The position numbers and the translations under genes were made by a program. Shown piece by piece: positions 43,170 through 51,691 of a stretch of 64,000 nucleotides of DNA; the first letter of the stretch is position 1, and every line of letters starts with the position of its first letter. The DNA is from Halpernia frigidisoli (lineage in GTDB: Bacteria > Bacteroidota > Bacteroidia > Flavobacteriales > Weeksellaceae), in contig NZ_FOQT01000002.1 of assembly GCF_900113805.1 (NCBI RefSeq), positions 496,001 to 560,000 of the forward strand, written 5' to 3'. The notes under the pieces were generated by a model, which saw only the letters and a program-made list of their open reading frames with translations, was not told the DNA's origin and did not search any database.

Positions 43170-44453
43170 TTAATTGTAGGTAAATTGAAATTGTTTTTGG
43201 CTTGGATGATAGTGATGCCGATCAAATCGTTTTCGATTATTCTGGGGATTTGTTTTTGTATTTCTGATATTATGACCTATGTGATAAATCTGTTTTTCCA
43301 ACGAAAGTCCTCTTGTTTTATCCGTAAGAAATTTTAAACACAGTTTTCCAAATGTTTCTGGATCATTCTCTTTATAGCATTTTAAACCTGTCGAGCATAA
43401 ATATTTACTGCTCTTTTTCTGCATTGAAATATCCAAGCCGGTTACTTTACAAAGTCTACTATTTACCTCATCTTTTTCCCTAAAAGGTGCATATTCCAAG
43501 TTTATCCTATTTGATAGGGATTTCTCATTAGGTAACTTTCCTTTATGAATGGCAGTTTTCTCTGTGGAATTTGCACCTTTTTGTAATGCTGTAATTTTAT
43601 CTATAATTTTACATTTGATTAGGTGGTGCAAATCGTTTTTTAGGGCTAAATTTTCGTAATATTTTAGTTTAGTTTTAGAGAATTTATTACGGTATTTCTG
43701 CTCCAAAATATCGCTCCAAAATTTGGGCGTATTTTCTTTATTTGTAAGTTCTAAATTTATAATCAAAACATTTTCCCACTCATTATTCAAAGATTGAAAT
43801 AAGGCATTATAAACTTCAATATTTAGAAGGTCTGCAATTGTATTAATACCTAACTTTTTAATGTTTTTACTTTGTTTGGTTCGCACTTCAAAACGAAAAG
43901 TATTTATGTCAATTCCGTAATGAGGAAAATTTGCAAACTGTAAACCTTTGGCGTAAGCCTTTATTTCTTTGTAATTTGTAGAGAATGAAATTTTAAAATA
44001 TTGGTGCGCTGGATTCGGTATTATAAAAGAAGTTTTCTTTGTGTACAAAATACCGTTCACTATTAATTCAATTAACAGACCTGTGATAAGGTTTAATGCA
44101 TATTCTAAATTTACTACCTTAAAATCTATCAATTCACTTTCTTCAATACCAATTTTTAAAAACGTTTCTCTAATTGTCTTAATGCACTCCAAGGGCGCGA
44201 AATCATTTCCATTATGCAAGTCGTTATTAAAAAGATAATGTGGACTAAAACAAATCTCCAAGTTATAAAATCCCGCTAATTTTCCCTTGTAAATGATCTT
44301 GCGAAACTCCAAACGAAAACGGCCTGAACCGTTACTAAAACAAACATAATTATTATTTTGTGGTCTGTGCGGTTTTAGATAATTTTCCGCATAAGAAAAC
44401 AACCTATTTATGTAGGTTTGATTTTCCGTTTTTGCCTTTAAAAAATCTATCAT
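43170..44453 (-). CDS. Putative replication-initiator-like protein of the element
   Basis: A 427-residue basic, soluble protein that I cannot assign with certainty. Its layout (N-terminal YVCFSNGSGRFRLEFRKIIYKGKLAGFYNLEI, then FEVRTKQSKNIKKLGINTIADLLN in the middle) recalls rolling-circle or phage/plasmid replication-initiation proteins that share an FEVR-type strand. The C-terminal tail is rich in His, Arg and Gln (RKRFDRHHYHPSQKQFQF). Related proteins are common in Bacteroidetes integrative elements beside an HTH excisionase, as here. The upstream region contains a hairpin at 44517. Alternative: an unrelated nucleic-acid-binding protein. Confidence 0.45.
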   Translation of the reverse strand: MIDFLKAKTENQTYINRLFSYAENYLKPHRPQNNNYVCFSNGSGRFRLEFRKIIYKGKLAGFYNLEICFSPHYLFNNDLHNGNDFAPLECIKTIRETFLKIGIEESELIDFKVVNLEYALNLITGLLIELIVNGILYTKKTSFIIPNPAHQYFKISFSTNYKEIKAYAKGLQFANFPHYGIDINTFRFEVRTKQSKNIKKLGINTIADLLNIEVYNALFQSLNNEWENVLIINLELTNKENTPKFWSDILEQKYRNKFSKTKLKYYENLALKNDLHHLIKCKIIDKITALQKGANSTEKTAIHKGKLPNEKSLSNRINLEYAPFREKDEVNSRLCKVTGLDISMQKKSSKYLCSTGLKCYKENDPETFGKLCLKFLTDKTRGLSLEKQIYHIGHNIRNTKTNPQNNRKRFDRHHYHPSQKQFQFTYN

Positions 44454-44516
44454 TTTGATTATAAAATATTATCTTTGTTTTTACAATAGCGTAAGCAATT
44501 GTAAGGTTTGAACGCC

Positions 44517-44552
44517 AAAAGGGAATACATTTATTTGCATTCCCTTTTTTTT
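44517..44552. terminator. Hairpin between the Rep-like gene and the HTH gene
   Basis: aaaagggaat/gcattcccttttttt forms a stem with a T-run in the plus direction and an A-run on the other side. It may terminate or attenuate transcription entering the Rep-like gene. Confidence 0.6.
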
Positions 44553-44661
44553 AGTTTAGATTAATAATTTTGATATAGAGTTTTGCATGCAATTCCTTTG
44601 AAATTGGATTGCAGTAACGAAGCGCCTTTTCTAACGCGATTATTTTTTCTACGATTAACAT
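44551..44661 (-). CDS. Possible 36-aa protein downstream of the HTH gene
   Basis: MLIVEKIIALEKALRYCNPI... reads for 36 codons starting 11 bases after the HTH gene's stop and ends at the hairpin. The sequence looks like a helical pair with a YCNP turn, and its spacing fits an operon. It may be chance in AT-rich DNA. Confidence 0.35.
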   Translation of the reverse strand: MLIVEKIIALEKALRYCNPISKELHAKLYIKIINLN

Positions 44662-44672
44662 ATTATAAAATA

Positions 44673-44951
44673 TTAATCGTTAATAATCATTGCATTTTCT
44701 ATATCTGACATGCGATAGAAAACACGTGAACCCCATTTGTAAGACTTTAATAATCCTCTACGCCGATATTCATGAATAGTCGGCTTTGAGATATTAAACC
44801 GCTCACATACTTCCTGTGCAGAAATGTATTTGTTGGGTTGGTTCTCGTTGAAAGTTTTGGTAAGTTCCGAAAGTAGTTCGGTTTTTAGTTTCTCGACAAT
44901 TTCGGAAATAAGAGCATTTGGTGTTGTACCTATAAATTGAATGTTTTCCAT
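44673..44951 (-). CDS. MerR/excisionase-type HTH protein
   Basis: A 92-residue protein whose second half is a winged HTH_17 domain: YISAQEVCERFNISKPTIHEYRRRGLLKSYKWGSRVFYRMSDIENAM. This is the form usual for excisionases and copy-control proteins of Bacteroidetes integrative elements, where it supports excision with the tyrosine integrase or controls the adjacent replication gene. The N-terminal 45 residues are a predicted coiled helix (SEIVEKLKTELLSELTKTFN). Confidence 0.85.
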   Translation of the reverse strand: MENIQFIGTTPNALISEIVEKLKTELLSELTKTFNENQPNKYISAQEVCERFNISKPTIHEYRRRGLLKSYKWGSRVFYRMSDIENAMIIND

Positions 44952-45028
44952 TTGTACTATTTTTAATTAATAGTGCAAAGGAATTAATGGGAATTTGATG
45001 GGAACGTTCTATTTTCCCATTTCTTACT

Positions 45029-45649
45029 TTATTGAAAAATCTTAGTTAAATCAATATTGAATCTATTAATACTCTTATTTGCTAATTGTAGATTTTTAGA
45101 GTTTTTATAAGGGCTATTTTTATCAGTATCTTTTTTATTATGTGGTAACATCACACCTAAATTTTTTGCAATAGTTCCCGAAGTTATGCCAGTAAATGAA
45201 GACAATATTTCTGCGGTTTGTTTTTCATTAAATCCATCATTCTGCAAAGATTTAATATATTTTATAACGCCTAGTTTTTCTAAAATTATCATTCGCTCTA
45301 ATGGTTTATTATCTGAAAAATCATTTTCGGGTGTTTCGCTATTTTCAGATTTAATATTGGATTTTAAAGATTCTGAATGTTTTATTTTTTCAATTTCAAT
45401 GAACCTTATTATTTCTAATACTTTATTTACTGAATTATTTGTTTTATCGTATAAATCTAACTCCTCACTTTCAATTGTAGTATTACTAATTTTTGTCTTA
45501 CCAACATCTAAAATATTTTGTGCTAATATGTTGTATAAATCACTCTGATTAATTAAAAAATCTAAATAATTAAGTTTTTCTTGATCTGCGAAATCTTTCA
45601 TATAAAATTTTTCAAAATCACTTAGGCTTGTGTAAAGAGGTAGTTCCAT
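45029..45649 (-). CDS. Hypothetical protein of the integrative element
   Basis: A 206-residue, highly charged soluble protein. Residues 120-175 (LEKLGVIKYIKSLQNDGFNEKQTAEILSSFTGITSGTIAKNLGVML) have an HTH-like look, and proteins ending this way occur in many Bacteroidetes integrative elements. The rest is helical and low in complexity. It is followed by the excisionase-type gene after a 77-base gap. Function unknown; a regulatory DNA-binding role is possible. Confidence 0.65.
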   Translation of the reverse strand: MELPLYTSLSDFEKFYMKDFADQEKLNYLDFLINQSDLYNILAQNILDVGKTKISNTTIESEELDLYDKTNNSVNKVLEIIRFIEIEKIKHSESLKSNIKSENSETPENDFSDNKPLERMIILEKLGVIKYIKSLQNDGFNEKQTAEILSSFTGITSGTIAKNLGVMLPHNKKDTDKNSPYKNSKNLQLANKSINRFNIDLTKIFQ

Positions 45650-45896
45650 TTTTTATGCTTAATCGTTTTTAAAAAAGTAGTACATCCACTACTATATTCT
45701 AATAAAAATAAAATCGGGATTTAGTTTAAGGCAGAAACTATTTTACGAAAAATCTGCATTGAGTTAAGGGTTAAATTCTAATTAGAAGTAACTCTAAATT
45801 CATAATTCTAACTAAAACTGTTAGTAAACTCATTTGCAGATATTCTAAATAGACAATAAGTTCCGCTATAATTGTATTTACTTCGATAAACTCATA

Positions 45897-46496
45897 CTAA
45901 TCAATTTTTTTCATCATGAGTTCTTTCAAAACATTCTTAACAAAGAGTTCATAAGTTAAATTGTCATTTGGTCTAAAATTTTCCTTTAATTCTTTTTCAT
46001 TTATACCAGACATGTATTTAATTGTTTGTAAAATTTGTTCATATGTGAAAGTGTTGATGGCTTTAGTAATTGACACTTCTTTCATTAATTGTTTCAGAAC
46101 ACCAACTTGATATGAATGATTTAACTCTTGATTAGCCCTTTTTACGGTATATTCTACCTGTTCTACCGTCAATTGATCACTTTCAAGATATGGGGCTAAC
46201 TTAATAATCTCATCTCCAAATAATTTTAATCTTTTAACCTCTATATTCACAGCATTATAGTCTGCACCACTTTTAAGTAAATTGGTAGCAATTGTTTCTA
46301 AATTTTCAAAATATCGATCTGCAAAATTTTTAAGTTTGTCTGCACTCTGTTTTTTGTATTGATCAGCCTTTATTCTGTTATAAGTACTCTCATAAAGATA
46401 TTGATTACTTCTATCAATTTCGACAACTATCTTATTTGATTGTGCATTTGCGAATACTCCTACAAATACCACTACGATAAGTAAATATTTTTTCAT
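45897..46496 (-). CDS. Hypothetical exported protein
   Basis: A 199-residue protein with signal peptide MKKYLLIVVVFVGVFANAQ and a helical mature part (for example SADKLKNFADRYFENLETIA and SDQLTVEQVEYTVKRANQEL). No recognised family. Between it and the next gene (45650-45896) is an AT-rich gap of about 250 bases in which I see nothing. Its presence as cargo in the element is unexplained. Confidence 0.65.
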   Translation of the reverse strand: MKKYLLIVVVFVGVFANAQSNKIVVEIDRSNQYLYESTYNRIKADQYKKQSADKLKNFADRYFENLETIATNLLKSGADYNAVNIEVKRLKLFGDEIIKLAPYLESDQLTVEQVEYTVKRANQELNHSYQVGVLKQLMKEVSITKAINTFTYEQILQTIKYMSGINEKELKENFRPNDNLTYELFVKNVLKELMMKKID

Positions 46497-46525
46497 ATTT
46501 TTTAGTTTATTTTAAAAATTTTATT

Positions 46526-46840
46526 TTACGCTATCTGCAAACTCAAACCCAATGCATTAATAATCTGCACAAAATTAGAAATCTGCATATCGGTTTTGCC
46601 CTGTTCTATTTTGGCTATGTATTCCCGCTCTTTTCCTACTTTTTGCGCCAAATCCTTTTGGGTTAATTTCTGCTCTTTACGGCTTTCTTTTATCAATTCC
46701 CCGTAATAGTAAGATAATGCCTTTGCGCTAAATTCTGCACGTTCGGGTGTTCCTATTTTTCCGTGTTCCTTATTTAAATAGTCGTTTGCGCTGTGGGTTT
46801 CCTTTTTTAGTTTTTCTAAATTTAGTTTTGGTCGTTCCAT
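46526..46840 (-). CDS. XRE-family antitoxin (HigA-like)
   Basis: A 104-residue protein with a C-terminal Cro/C1-type HTH: RKEQKLTQKDLAQKVGKEREYIAKIEQGKTDMQISNFVQIINALGLSL (about 55-102). Its start overlaps the end of the RelE-type gene by 19 bases. The toxin-first order and overlap are those of HigBA. It would bind the toxin and repress the shared promoter. Confidence 0.88.
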   Translation of the reverse strand: MERPKLNLEKLKKETHSANDYLNKEHGKIGTPERAEFSAKALSYYYGELIKESRKEQKLTQKDLAQKVGKEREYIAKIEQGKTDMQISNFVQIINALGLSLQIA

Positions 46841-47160
46841 TGTTCTAATATTTTAATTGCCTTTTTTATTTGTTTATCGTAATCCTTTGTAGATTTTTTA
46901 AGAAATGCATTTATAAATAAAATTTCTTTTGCCTGTGTTATATTCTCAGTATCTATACAAAAACATAAAATCCTGTATTCATTATTTACCTGTATTCTAA
47001 TTTCGTACAGATAGGTATTAACCAGTTTCTTTGCTATTTTGGTATTTATTACCGATTGATTTATAAGGACGTCTAAAATGTAATCTATTTTTATTTTTAC
47101 GTTCGGGTCTGCACCGTTTATAAATTCTAAAACCTCATCGGTAAAATCTACTTTTCTCAT
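46822..47160 (-). CDS. RelE/ParE-superfamily toxin (HigB-like)
   Basis: A 112-residue protein: EVLEFINGADPNVKIKIDYILDVLI, then LVNTYLYEIRIQVNNEYRILCFCID and a helical end FINAFLKKSTKDYDKQIKKAIKILE. These are the elements of the RelE/HigB fold (phage-derived Gp49-like form), whose members cleave mRNA at the ribosome. The gene lies just downstream of the integrase (39 bases) and is coupled to the XRE antitoxin gene. It may help stabilise the element. Confidence 0.88.
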   Translation of the reverse strand: MRKVDFTDEVLEFINGADPNVKIKIDYILDVLINQSVINTKIAKKLVNTYLYEIRIQVNNEYRILCFCIDTENITQAKEILFINAFLKKSTKDYDKQIKKAIKILEQWNDQN

Positions 47161-47199
47161 ATCAAATATAATGCAAATGTAACAAATTAGTTACAAATA

Positions 47200-48534
47200 T
47201 TAATTAACGTTTTTTAATTCTTTGTTTTCCTGTTCCGTTTTTTCGGTTTCCAGTTTATCCCAATAATCAAACATTTGCGAGGTTAATTCGTCACTGTCTT
47301 TACCGATATATTTTAGAAATTCTGTTTCGGTCTTATGTTTGGTAACACTCATTATTATTGGTGTTGCTATTTTACCGTAATACATTGTTGCAAAAGTTCT
47401 GCGACATAAATGCGAAGAAACTAATTTGTGAAGTGGATACATCCCAAAAATATATTTTTTCTGCTCCTTGTCATAAATACGCCCTTTGTCTAATCTATCA
47501 ATTCCCGCCCGTTCGGTAATCTGTTTTAGATATTTGTTAAAAATGGTTTTATTACTTTCTAAACTTTGAGAATAAACGGGTGGGAAATTTCCTTTATATT
47601 TTTCTAAAATCTTTTTTACTTCCTTACCAATTGGTATTTTTACCCGTGCCTTTACTTTTGCCTGTGTTAAGTTTATAAATTCCCGCTCGTTTTGGTCTTT
47701 GGTAATCATTTCTTTTTTCATACTAAATAAATCTCCCGCACGCTGACCCGTATAGCATCCTATTATCAACCAGTCACGTGTAATTTCCCATTTTACATTT
47801 AAAAAAATTAGTTTTTGGATTGTTTCAAGTTCTTCGGGCGTAAAAATAACGGTTGGGGTTTCTACGGTAAAACCTTTTATTTGGTCAATGTTTGAGTTGG
47901 TTTGAATATCTATTTTATAAGCATCTTTAATGATGGTTTTAGAATACTTTAAATATTTTCCTACGGTATTTTCGTTGAGATTATCTACTATTCGTAAATA
48001 GGTTACAAATTCGTTTCCCATCGATTCCCCGTAATCCGAAACACGAACGTTTTTATTTAACGTCTGCAAAAAAGATTTAAGTTTAGAAATAATGGTAATC
48101 TGTTTTTGTTTGGTTCGGTATGCTATGGGTGAACCTTTGTATTTTCTGAATGGTAAAATATAGGTTTCGTAATAATCTAAATAGTTAGGAAGAAAATCTA
48201 ATTTTTCAATTTTTCGCCCACCATTATAAAATGCTTCTAATATTTCACTTAACCAATCCCCGTTTATTATTTCGGTTTCATTTCTTTGATTATAGGCATT
48301 CAAAACAAAACTTTCTATTGCCGATAATTTTTGTTTTAAATTTTCTAAATCTTTAATAGTTTCAGCCGTGCCCGATTTTATATTTTTCGGTGCGCCCTTT
48401 TTTGCTTCCCACTTATCGGGATTTATTGTTTCCCTTGTTTTGCGTTTAATGGTTTGGAATTTGGAAACTGATAACCTTGCGTAAATAGGTGCGTTTCCAT
48501 TCTTGGATTGCAAGATAAATTTTAATGTAGCCAT
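47200..48534 (-). CDS. Tyrosine recombinase/integrase of the tRNA-Gln element
   Basis: A 444-residue integrase with an N-terminal arm-binding domain (MATLKFILQSKNGNAPIYAR...), a SAM-like core-binding domain (about 100-200) and a catalytic domain. Catalytic residues: Arg in CYTGQRAGDLFSM, Lys in QAKVKARVKIPI, His-x-x-Arg in SSHLCRRTFATMYY, His in VTKHKTETEF and Tyr in FLKYIG. I chose the ATG at 48534; the upstream extension to 48588 covers the arm-type repeat. It is the type that integrates into tRNA genes and lies 211 bases inside attR. Confidence 0.93.
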   Translation of the reverse strand: MATLKFILQSKNGNAPIYARLSVSKFQTIKRKTRETINPDKWEAKKGAPKNIKSGTAETIKDLENLKQKLSAIESFVLNAYNQRNETEIINGDWLSEILEAFYNGGRKIEKLDFLPNYLDYYETYILPFRKYKGSPIAYRTKQKQITIISKLKSFLQTLNKNVRVSDYGESMGNEFVTYLRIVDNLNENTVGKYLKYSKTIIKDAYKIDIQTNSNIDQIKGFTVETPTVIFTPEELETIQKLIFLNVKWEITRDWLIIGCYTGQRAGDLFSMKKEMITKDQNEREFINLTQAKVKARVKIPIGKEVKKILEKYKGNFPPVYSQSLESNKTIFNKYLKQITERAGIDRLDKGRIYDKEQKKYIFGMYPLHKLVSSHLCRRTFATMYYGKIATPIIMSVTKHKTETEFLKYIGKDSDELTSQMFDYWDKLETEKTEQENKELKNVN

Positions 48535-48578
48535 AATGTAAGATTTGAACAAATCAAAGATACACATTAAAATTAATC

Positions 48579-48597
48579 TAGTCAGCATTTAGTCAGC
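48579..48597. repeat. Arm-type direct repeat, right end of the element
   Basis: tagtcagcatttagtcagc, identical to 39601-39619. It is upstream of the integrase start and may also be part of its promoter control. Confidence 0.75.
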
Positions 48598-48744
48598 CGA
48601 TTTGTATTTTAATCTTAATTAACCTTACCTCATCTTACTACAAAATATTTATAATTGATTCTAAATAACCATTAATAGAGGGTTTATGAAAAATAAAGAG
48701 AAATTAGTAATTTGTTATAATTTAAGGTAAATAAGGTGTTGCAT

Positions 48745-48759
48745 TCCCTGTGGGTCTAC
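48745..48759. repeat. attR: 15-bp direct repeat
   Basis: tccctgtgggtctac, the same as the end of tRNA-Gln at 39540-39554, here with no tRNA body before it. Confidence 0.85.
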
Positions 48760-48770
48760 AATTTATTTAT

Positions 48771-48798
48771 AAACGCGCTGATTTTCAGTGCGTTTTTT
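48771..48798 (+). terminator. Duplicate tRNA-Gln terminator hairpin (right copy)
   Basis: aacgcgctga and its partner tcagtgcgtt are followed by a T-run; one base differs from the left copy at 39567. It is probably the original chromosomal terminator of tRNA-Gln, displaced by the insertion. Confidence 0.7.
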
Positions 48799-48931
48799 GA
48801 TTTTTTAAATTTAACCAAATAAATTTAATCATATTTTATAATCTTAATAAGATTTTTAACCATTGGATCTGAGTAATTTTTCTAACCTTAATTGAAATTG
48901 CAAAATTTTACAGTAAAAAATGTTTTACATC

Positions 48932-51619
48932 TTAAAAATTATTCAAAAAAACATACAAGTCATCGTCGGGTCCTAAATCTAATTTTTTATGAAGTCTGGA
49001 ACGCTTCACATACAAACTTGAAGGCAAAACTCCCAATATTTCAGAAATCTCCTGAGTATTTAGACCTGTTTTAAGATAAGCACATAAACGCAAATCATAA
49101 ATTGAAAGCACGGGATGTGCGTTCTGTAATTGTTTAAAGAAATTTTGATGTAACTCATCCATCTGTATCTCAAAAGTATGATCTTCTGCTTTTAACGAGG
49201 ATTCTAAAAGACGTTTGATTTCTTTTTGGCGAATTCCATTTTGTGACGGATTACTTTGAGCGTCTTCCAGTTTTTCTTTTATGATCACAAGCATTCGCGT
49301 TTTATCATCATCTTCTTTTGCCTTTATCGCAAGCTCTATGGTTTTATCTTTTACCTGCTGCTGAAGCTGAAATTTTTCTTTTTCCAGTTGAATTTGTTCG
49401 TTAAAAGCCTTTTCCTGTTGAAATTTTTCAGATTGTTTTTCTAATTTTTTTTGCTGTCTTGCCAGCAAAACTTTCTTCTGATTGGCAAGCAATCGTTCTT
49501 CCCTCTTTCTGTAAAGGATAAATGCTAAAATGGCTAATAGCAAGTAAAATAGGTAAGCATACCAACTCCTATAAAATGGCGCGGCGATAATAAAACTAAT
49601 TTTCACAACGTCATTAATATGGTTTTTAATTTTTGCTCTTACATAAAAGTCGTATTTTCCTTCTTTTAAGTTTAAAAAAACAAACTGGTCATTTGCCGTC
49701 CAAAAACTCCACTTTTTATCGCCACCAAATCTATACTGAAAAACCGCATTTTCAGTTTGCGGTACTATAAAATTGAGACGTACATTATTAAAGTCATAAT
49801 CGATTTTTGTATCTAAAGAAATGCTCTTCCGCTCAGAATTATTAAAAATTTCCAAACTCCGGAAAAGTGTTGGATTAAAATATTCATCAGTCTTTTTCGC
49901 ATAAACTTTTTCTAATGCAAAACCGTTGTCAATACAGTGAAAAAGATAGTCTTTCGAAATAGAAACCGGAATTTTAAAGGGATTAAGAAGTTGATTTTCA
50001 TTATTTAAATTCTGCTGTATATAACTTGAATTAAATTTATTTGTTTTATCATCAAAGACGTAATCTTTTAAGTTTGTCTGAACATGAATCTTATTGTTTT
50101 TTTGGTAAAGATTAAAATTATTTCCCTCAAAGTCTTCTGTGACAAAAGTTTTGATGTTTGATGTATTTAGATGATCATCAAGATCAGTTTTTATAATGCC
50201 GTAATTTGGAACATTTACCCAAAGCTTGTTATCATTTTGAAGAACGATCTGATTACAGGATCCACCAATTCCATTTAATTTTTTTTGAAATTGCCAAATA
50301 TTATTAATTTTTTTAAAAACTGATATTCCATTATAATTTCCTGTCAAAAGATAATTATCCTTTAAAAAATTCATTGTCCAGACACCGTGGTGCGCATCTA
50401 TTTTTTCAAATTTTTCACCGCTTATTTGAAACAAACCCTGGTCGTGGCCTATCAGTAAATCTCCTTTAATATTTTGCAAACTCCAAACCTGTCCCTCAGA
50501 ACCAGGAATTAACTTGAATTGATTTAAAGGTTGAGAGTCATCCAAATTTTTCCAATCAGAAATATAAAGTCCTTGGTTTGTTCCAAGATAGAATTTATTT
50601 TGCCAGATTACAGCGCTAGTTGCCGAGCCAAAATTCCCCGTATTATCAAAAAAGTAAGACAGATTATTTTGTAAATTAATTTTACTTAAACCAAAATCCA
50701 TCGCACACCACAAACTTCCTACATTATCACATTCTAAATTTAAAATTGTATTATTTGCTAAGCCTTTCTTTTTATCAATATGATGCAGAATATCATCTTG
50801 AAGATCTGTAATATAAAGACCATTTATAATAGTTCCAAAGGTCAAAAGTGAATTATTTATTTTTTTAAAGCTAAAGATTTTTTCAATTTTAAGTTTGTCT
50901 GATAAAGAGTTGTGAACCTCTGTCAATTTATTATTTGCGAAAGTAAAAAGCCCATCACTTCTGGTTACTACAATTAATTTATTTTCTATTGTACTAACGC
51001 CTACTATCTGCAGATTTTTATTTTCCGGATAGGCGAACAGTAATCTTAATTTGTCATTATCAAGTAGAAATAACCCCTTATTTTCATCCGCAAAGTAGAT
51101 CTTACCTGCATCTTCAAAACTGGCGTAAAACTTAGAAGGAGCTTTGATCAAAGATAATTTACTGTTTTTTTGAATGTAAATATTTTCATGAGAAGCGAAA
51201 ATTATTTGATCTGAACTTTTATAAACACCCCAAAATTCTTCATATTCATTAGCAGATTTATTCTTTTTAGAATAAAGAGAACGGTAGTTAAATCTATTAA
51301 ATTTATCTTTTTTCCAAATTCCAAAGTCAACATCTGAGCCTGTATAAATAGTTGAATCGTTTTCCACTAAAAGTGAACGCGTGAAACCTTTACTTCCTTT
51401 AAAAAGCTGCCATTTTTTACCGTCGAATTCTAAAAGTCCCAAATCTGCAGCAAAGTAGAGAATGCCATTTTTTGCAGAATTAATATCCCAGATTTTACCC
51501 GCATTTTTGTATTGCGCAGGCACAAAATTTTCTATTAATGGAACACCTTTCACTTCAATACTTTGAGCATGAACGAATGTGCTTAAGAAAATAATAGATA
51601 ATAGGATTAATTTTTTCAC
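48932..51619 (-). CDS. Y_Y_Y/Reg_prop sensor with LuxR-type HTH (glucan-locus regulator)
   Basis: An 895-residue single-membrane-span regulator. Signal peptide MKKLILLSIIFLSTFVHAQ; periplasmic two-lobed Reg_prop beta-propeller (about 30-560; for example GILYFAADLGLLEFDGKKWQ); Y_Y_Y domain (about 600-690, RFGGDKKWSFWTANDQFVFL); one helix (YLFYLLLAILAFILYRK); cytoplasmic coiled coil (about 720-800); and a C-terminal LuxR HTH (LRLCAYLKTGLNTQEISEILGVLPSSLYVKRSRLHKKL). This is the architecture of Bacteroidetes glycan sensors without a kinase. It lies next to the beta-glucan operon and probably senses its oligosaccharides. Confidence 0.9.
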   Translation of the reverse strand: MKKLILLSIIFLSTFVHAQSIEVKGVPLIENFVPAQYKNAGKIWDINSAKNGILYFAADLGLLEFDGKKWQLFKGSKGFTRSLLVENDSTIYTGSDVDFGIWKKDKFNRFNYRSLYSKKNKSANEYEEFWGVYKSSDQIIFASHENIYIQKNSKLSLIKAPSKFYASFEDAGKIYFADENKGLFLLDNDKLRLLFAYPENKNLQIVGVSTIENKLIVVTRSDGLFTFANNKLTEVHNSLSDKLKIEKIFSFKKINNSLLTFGTIINGLYITDLQDDILHHIDKKKGLANNTILNLECDNVGSLWCAMDFGLSKINLQNNLSYFFDNTGNFGSATSAVIWQNKFYLGTNQGLYISDWKNLDDSQPLNQFKLIPGSEGQVWSLQNIKGDLLIGHDQGLFQISGEKFEKIDAHHGVWTMNFLKDNYLLTGNYNGISVFKKINNIWQFQKKLNGIGGSCNQIVLQNDNKLWVNVPNYGIIKTDLDDHLNTSNIKTFVTEDFEGNNFNLYQKNNKIHVQTNLKDYVFDDKTNKFNSSYIQQNLNNENQLLNPFKIPVSISKDYLFHCIDNGFALEKVYAKKTDEYFNPTLFRSLEIFNNSERKSISLDTKIDYDFNNVRLNFIVPQTENAVFQYRFGGDKKWSFWTANDQFVFLNLKEGKYDFYVRAKIKNHINDVVKISFIIAAPFYRSWYAYLFYLLLAILAFILYRKREERLLANQKKVLLARQQKKLEKQSEKFQQEKAFNEQIQLEKEKFQLQQQVKDKTIELAIKAKEDDDKTRMLVIIKEKLEDAQSNPSQNGIRQKEIKRLLESSLKAEDHTFEIQMDELHQNFFKQLQNAHPVLSIYDLRLCAYLKTGLNTQEISEILGVLPSSLYVKRSRLHKKLDLGPDDDLYVFLNNF

Positions 51620-51640
51620 GTCTAAAGATAATTAAATAAA

Positions 51641-51672
51641 TAAAGCTGCCTGAAAAAATCAGACAGCTTTAT
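51641..51672 (-). terminator. Terminator after the CBM/T9SS gene
   Basis: aaagctgcctga/tcagacagcttt forms a stem of about 10 pairs. It lies 20 bases beyond the stop of the minus-strand gene 51692-53212. Confidence 0.85.
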
Positions 51673-51691
51673 TATTTAGAAAATTGTTAAT

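Larger units (their letters stand above)
39540..48759. mobile_element. Integrative element in tRNA-Gln, about 9.2 kb
   Basis: The element runs between two copies of tccctgtgggtctac, with a 19-bp repeat tagtcagcatttagtcagc just inside each end. Cargo, all on the minus strand: MmeI-like restriction-modification gene, a broken small gene, a Rep-like gene, an HTH excisionase-type gene, two hypotheticals, a toxin-antitoxin pair and a tyrosine integrase next to the right end. No relaxase, coupling protein or conjugation gene is visible and no phage structural gene, so it is probably a mobilisable or satellite-type element with a defence cargo. Boundaries are read directly; the transfer mode is inference. 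Confidence 0.85.

Noticed and set aside
48535-48588. Longer integrase starting at 48588
   Set aside because: The extension overlaps the arm-type repeat, and the MATLKFIL start is typical for this integrase family.
39540-48759. Conjugative element or prophage
   Set aside because: No relaxase, coupling ATPase, Tra gene, capsid, portal, terminase or tail gene is visible; only integrase, HTH, Rep-like, restriction-modification and toxin-antitoxin genes.
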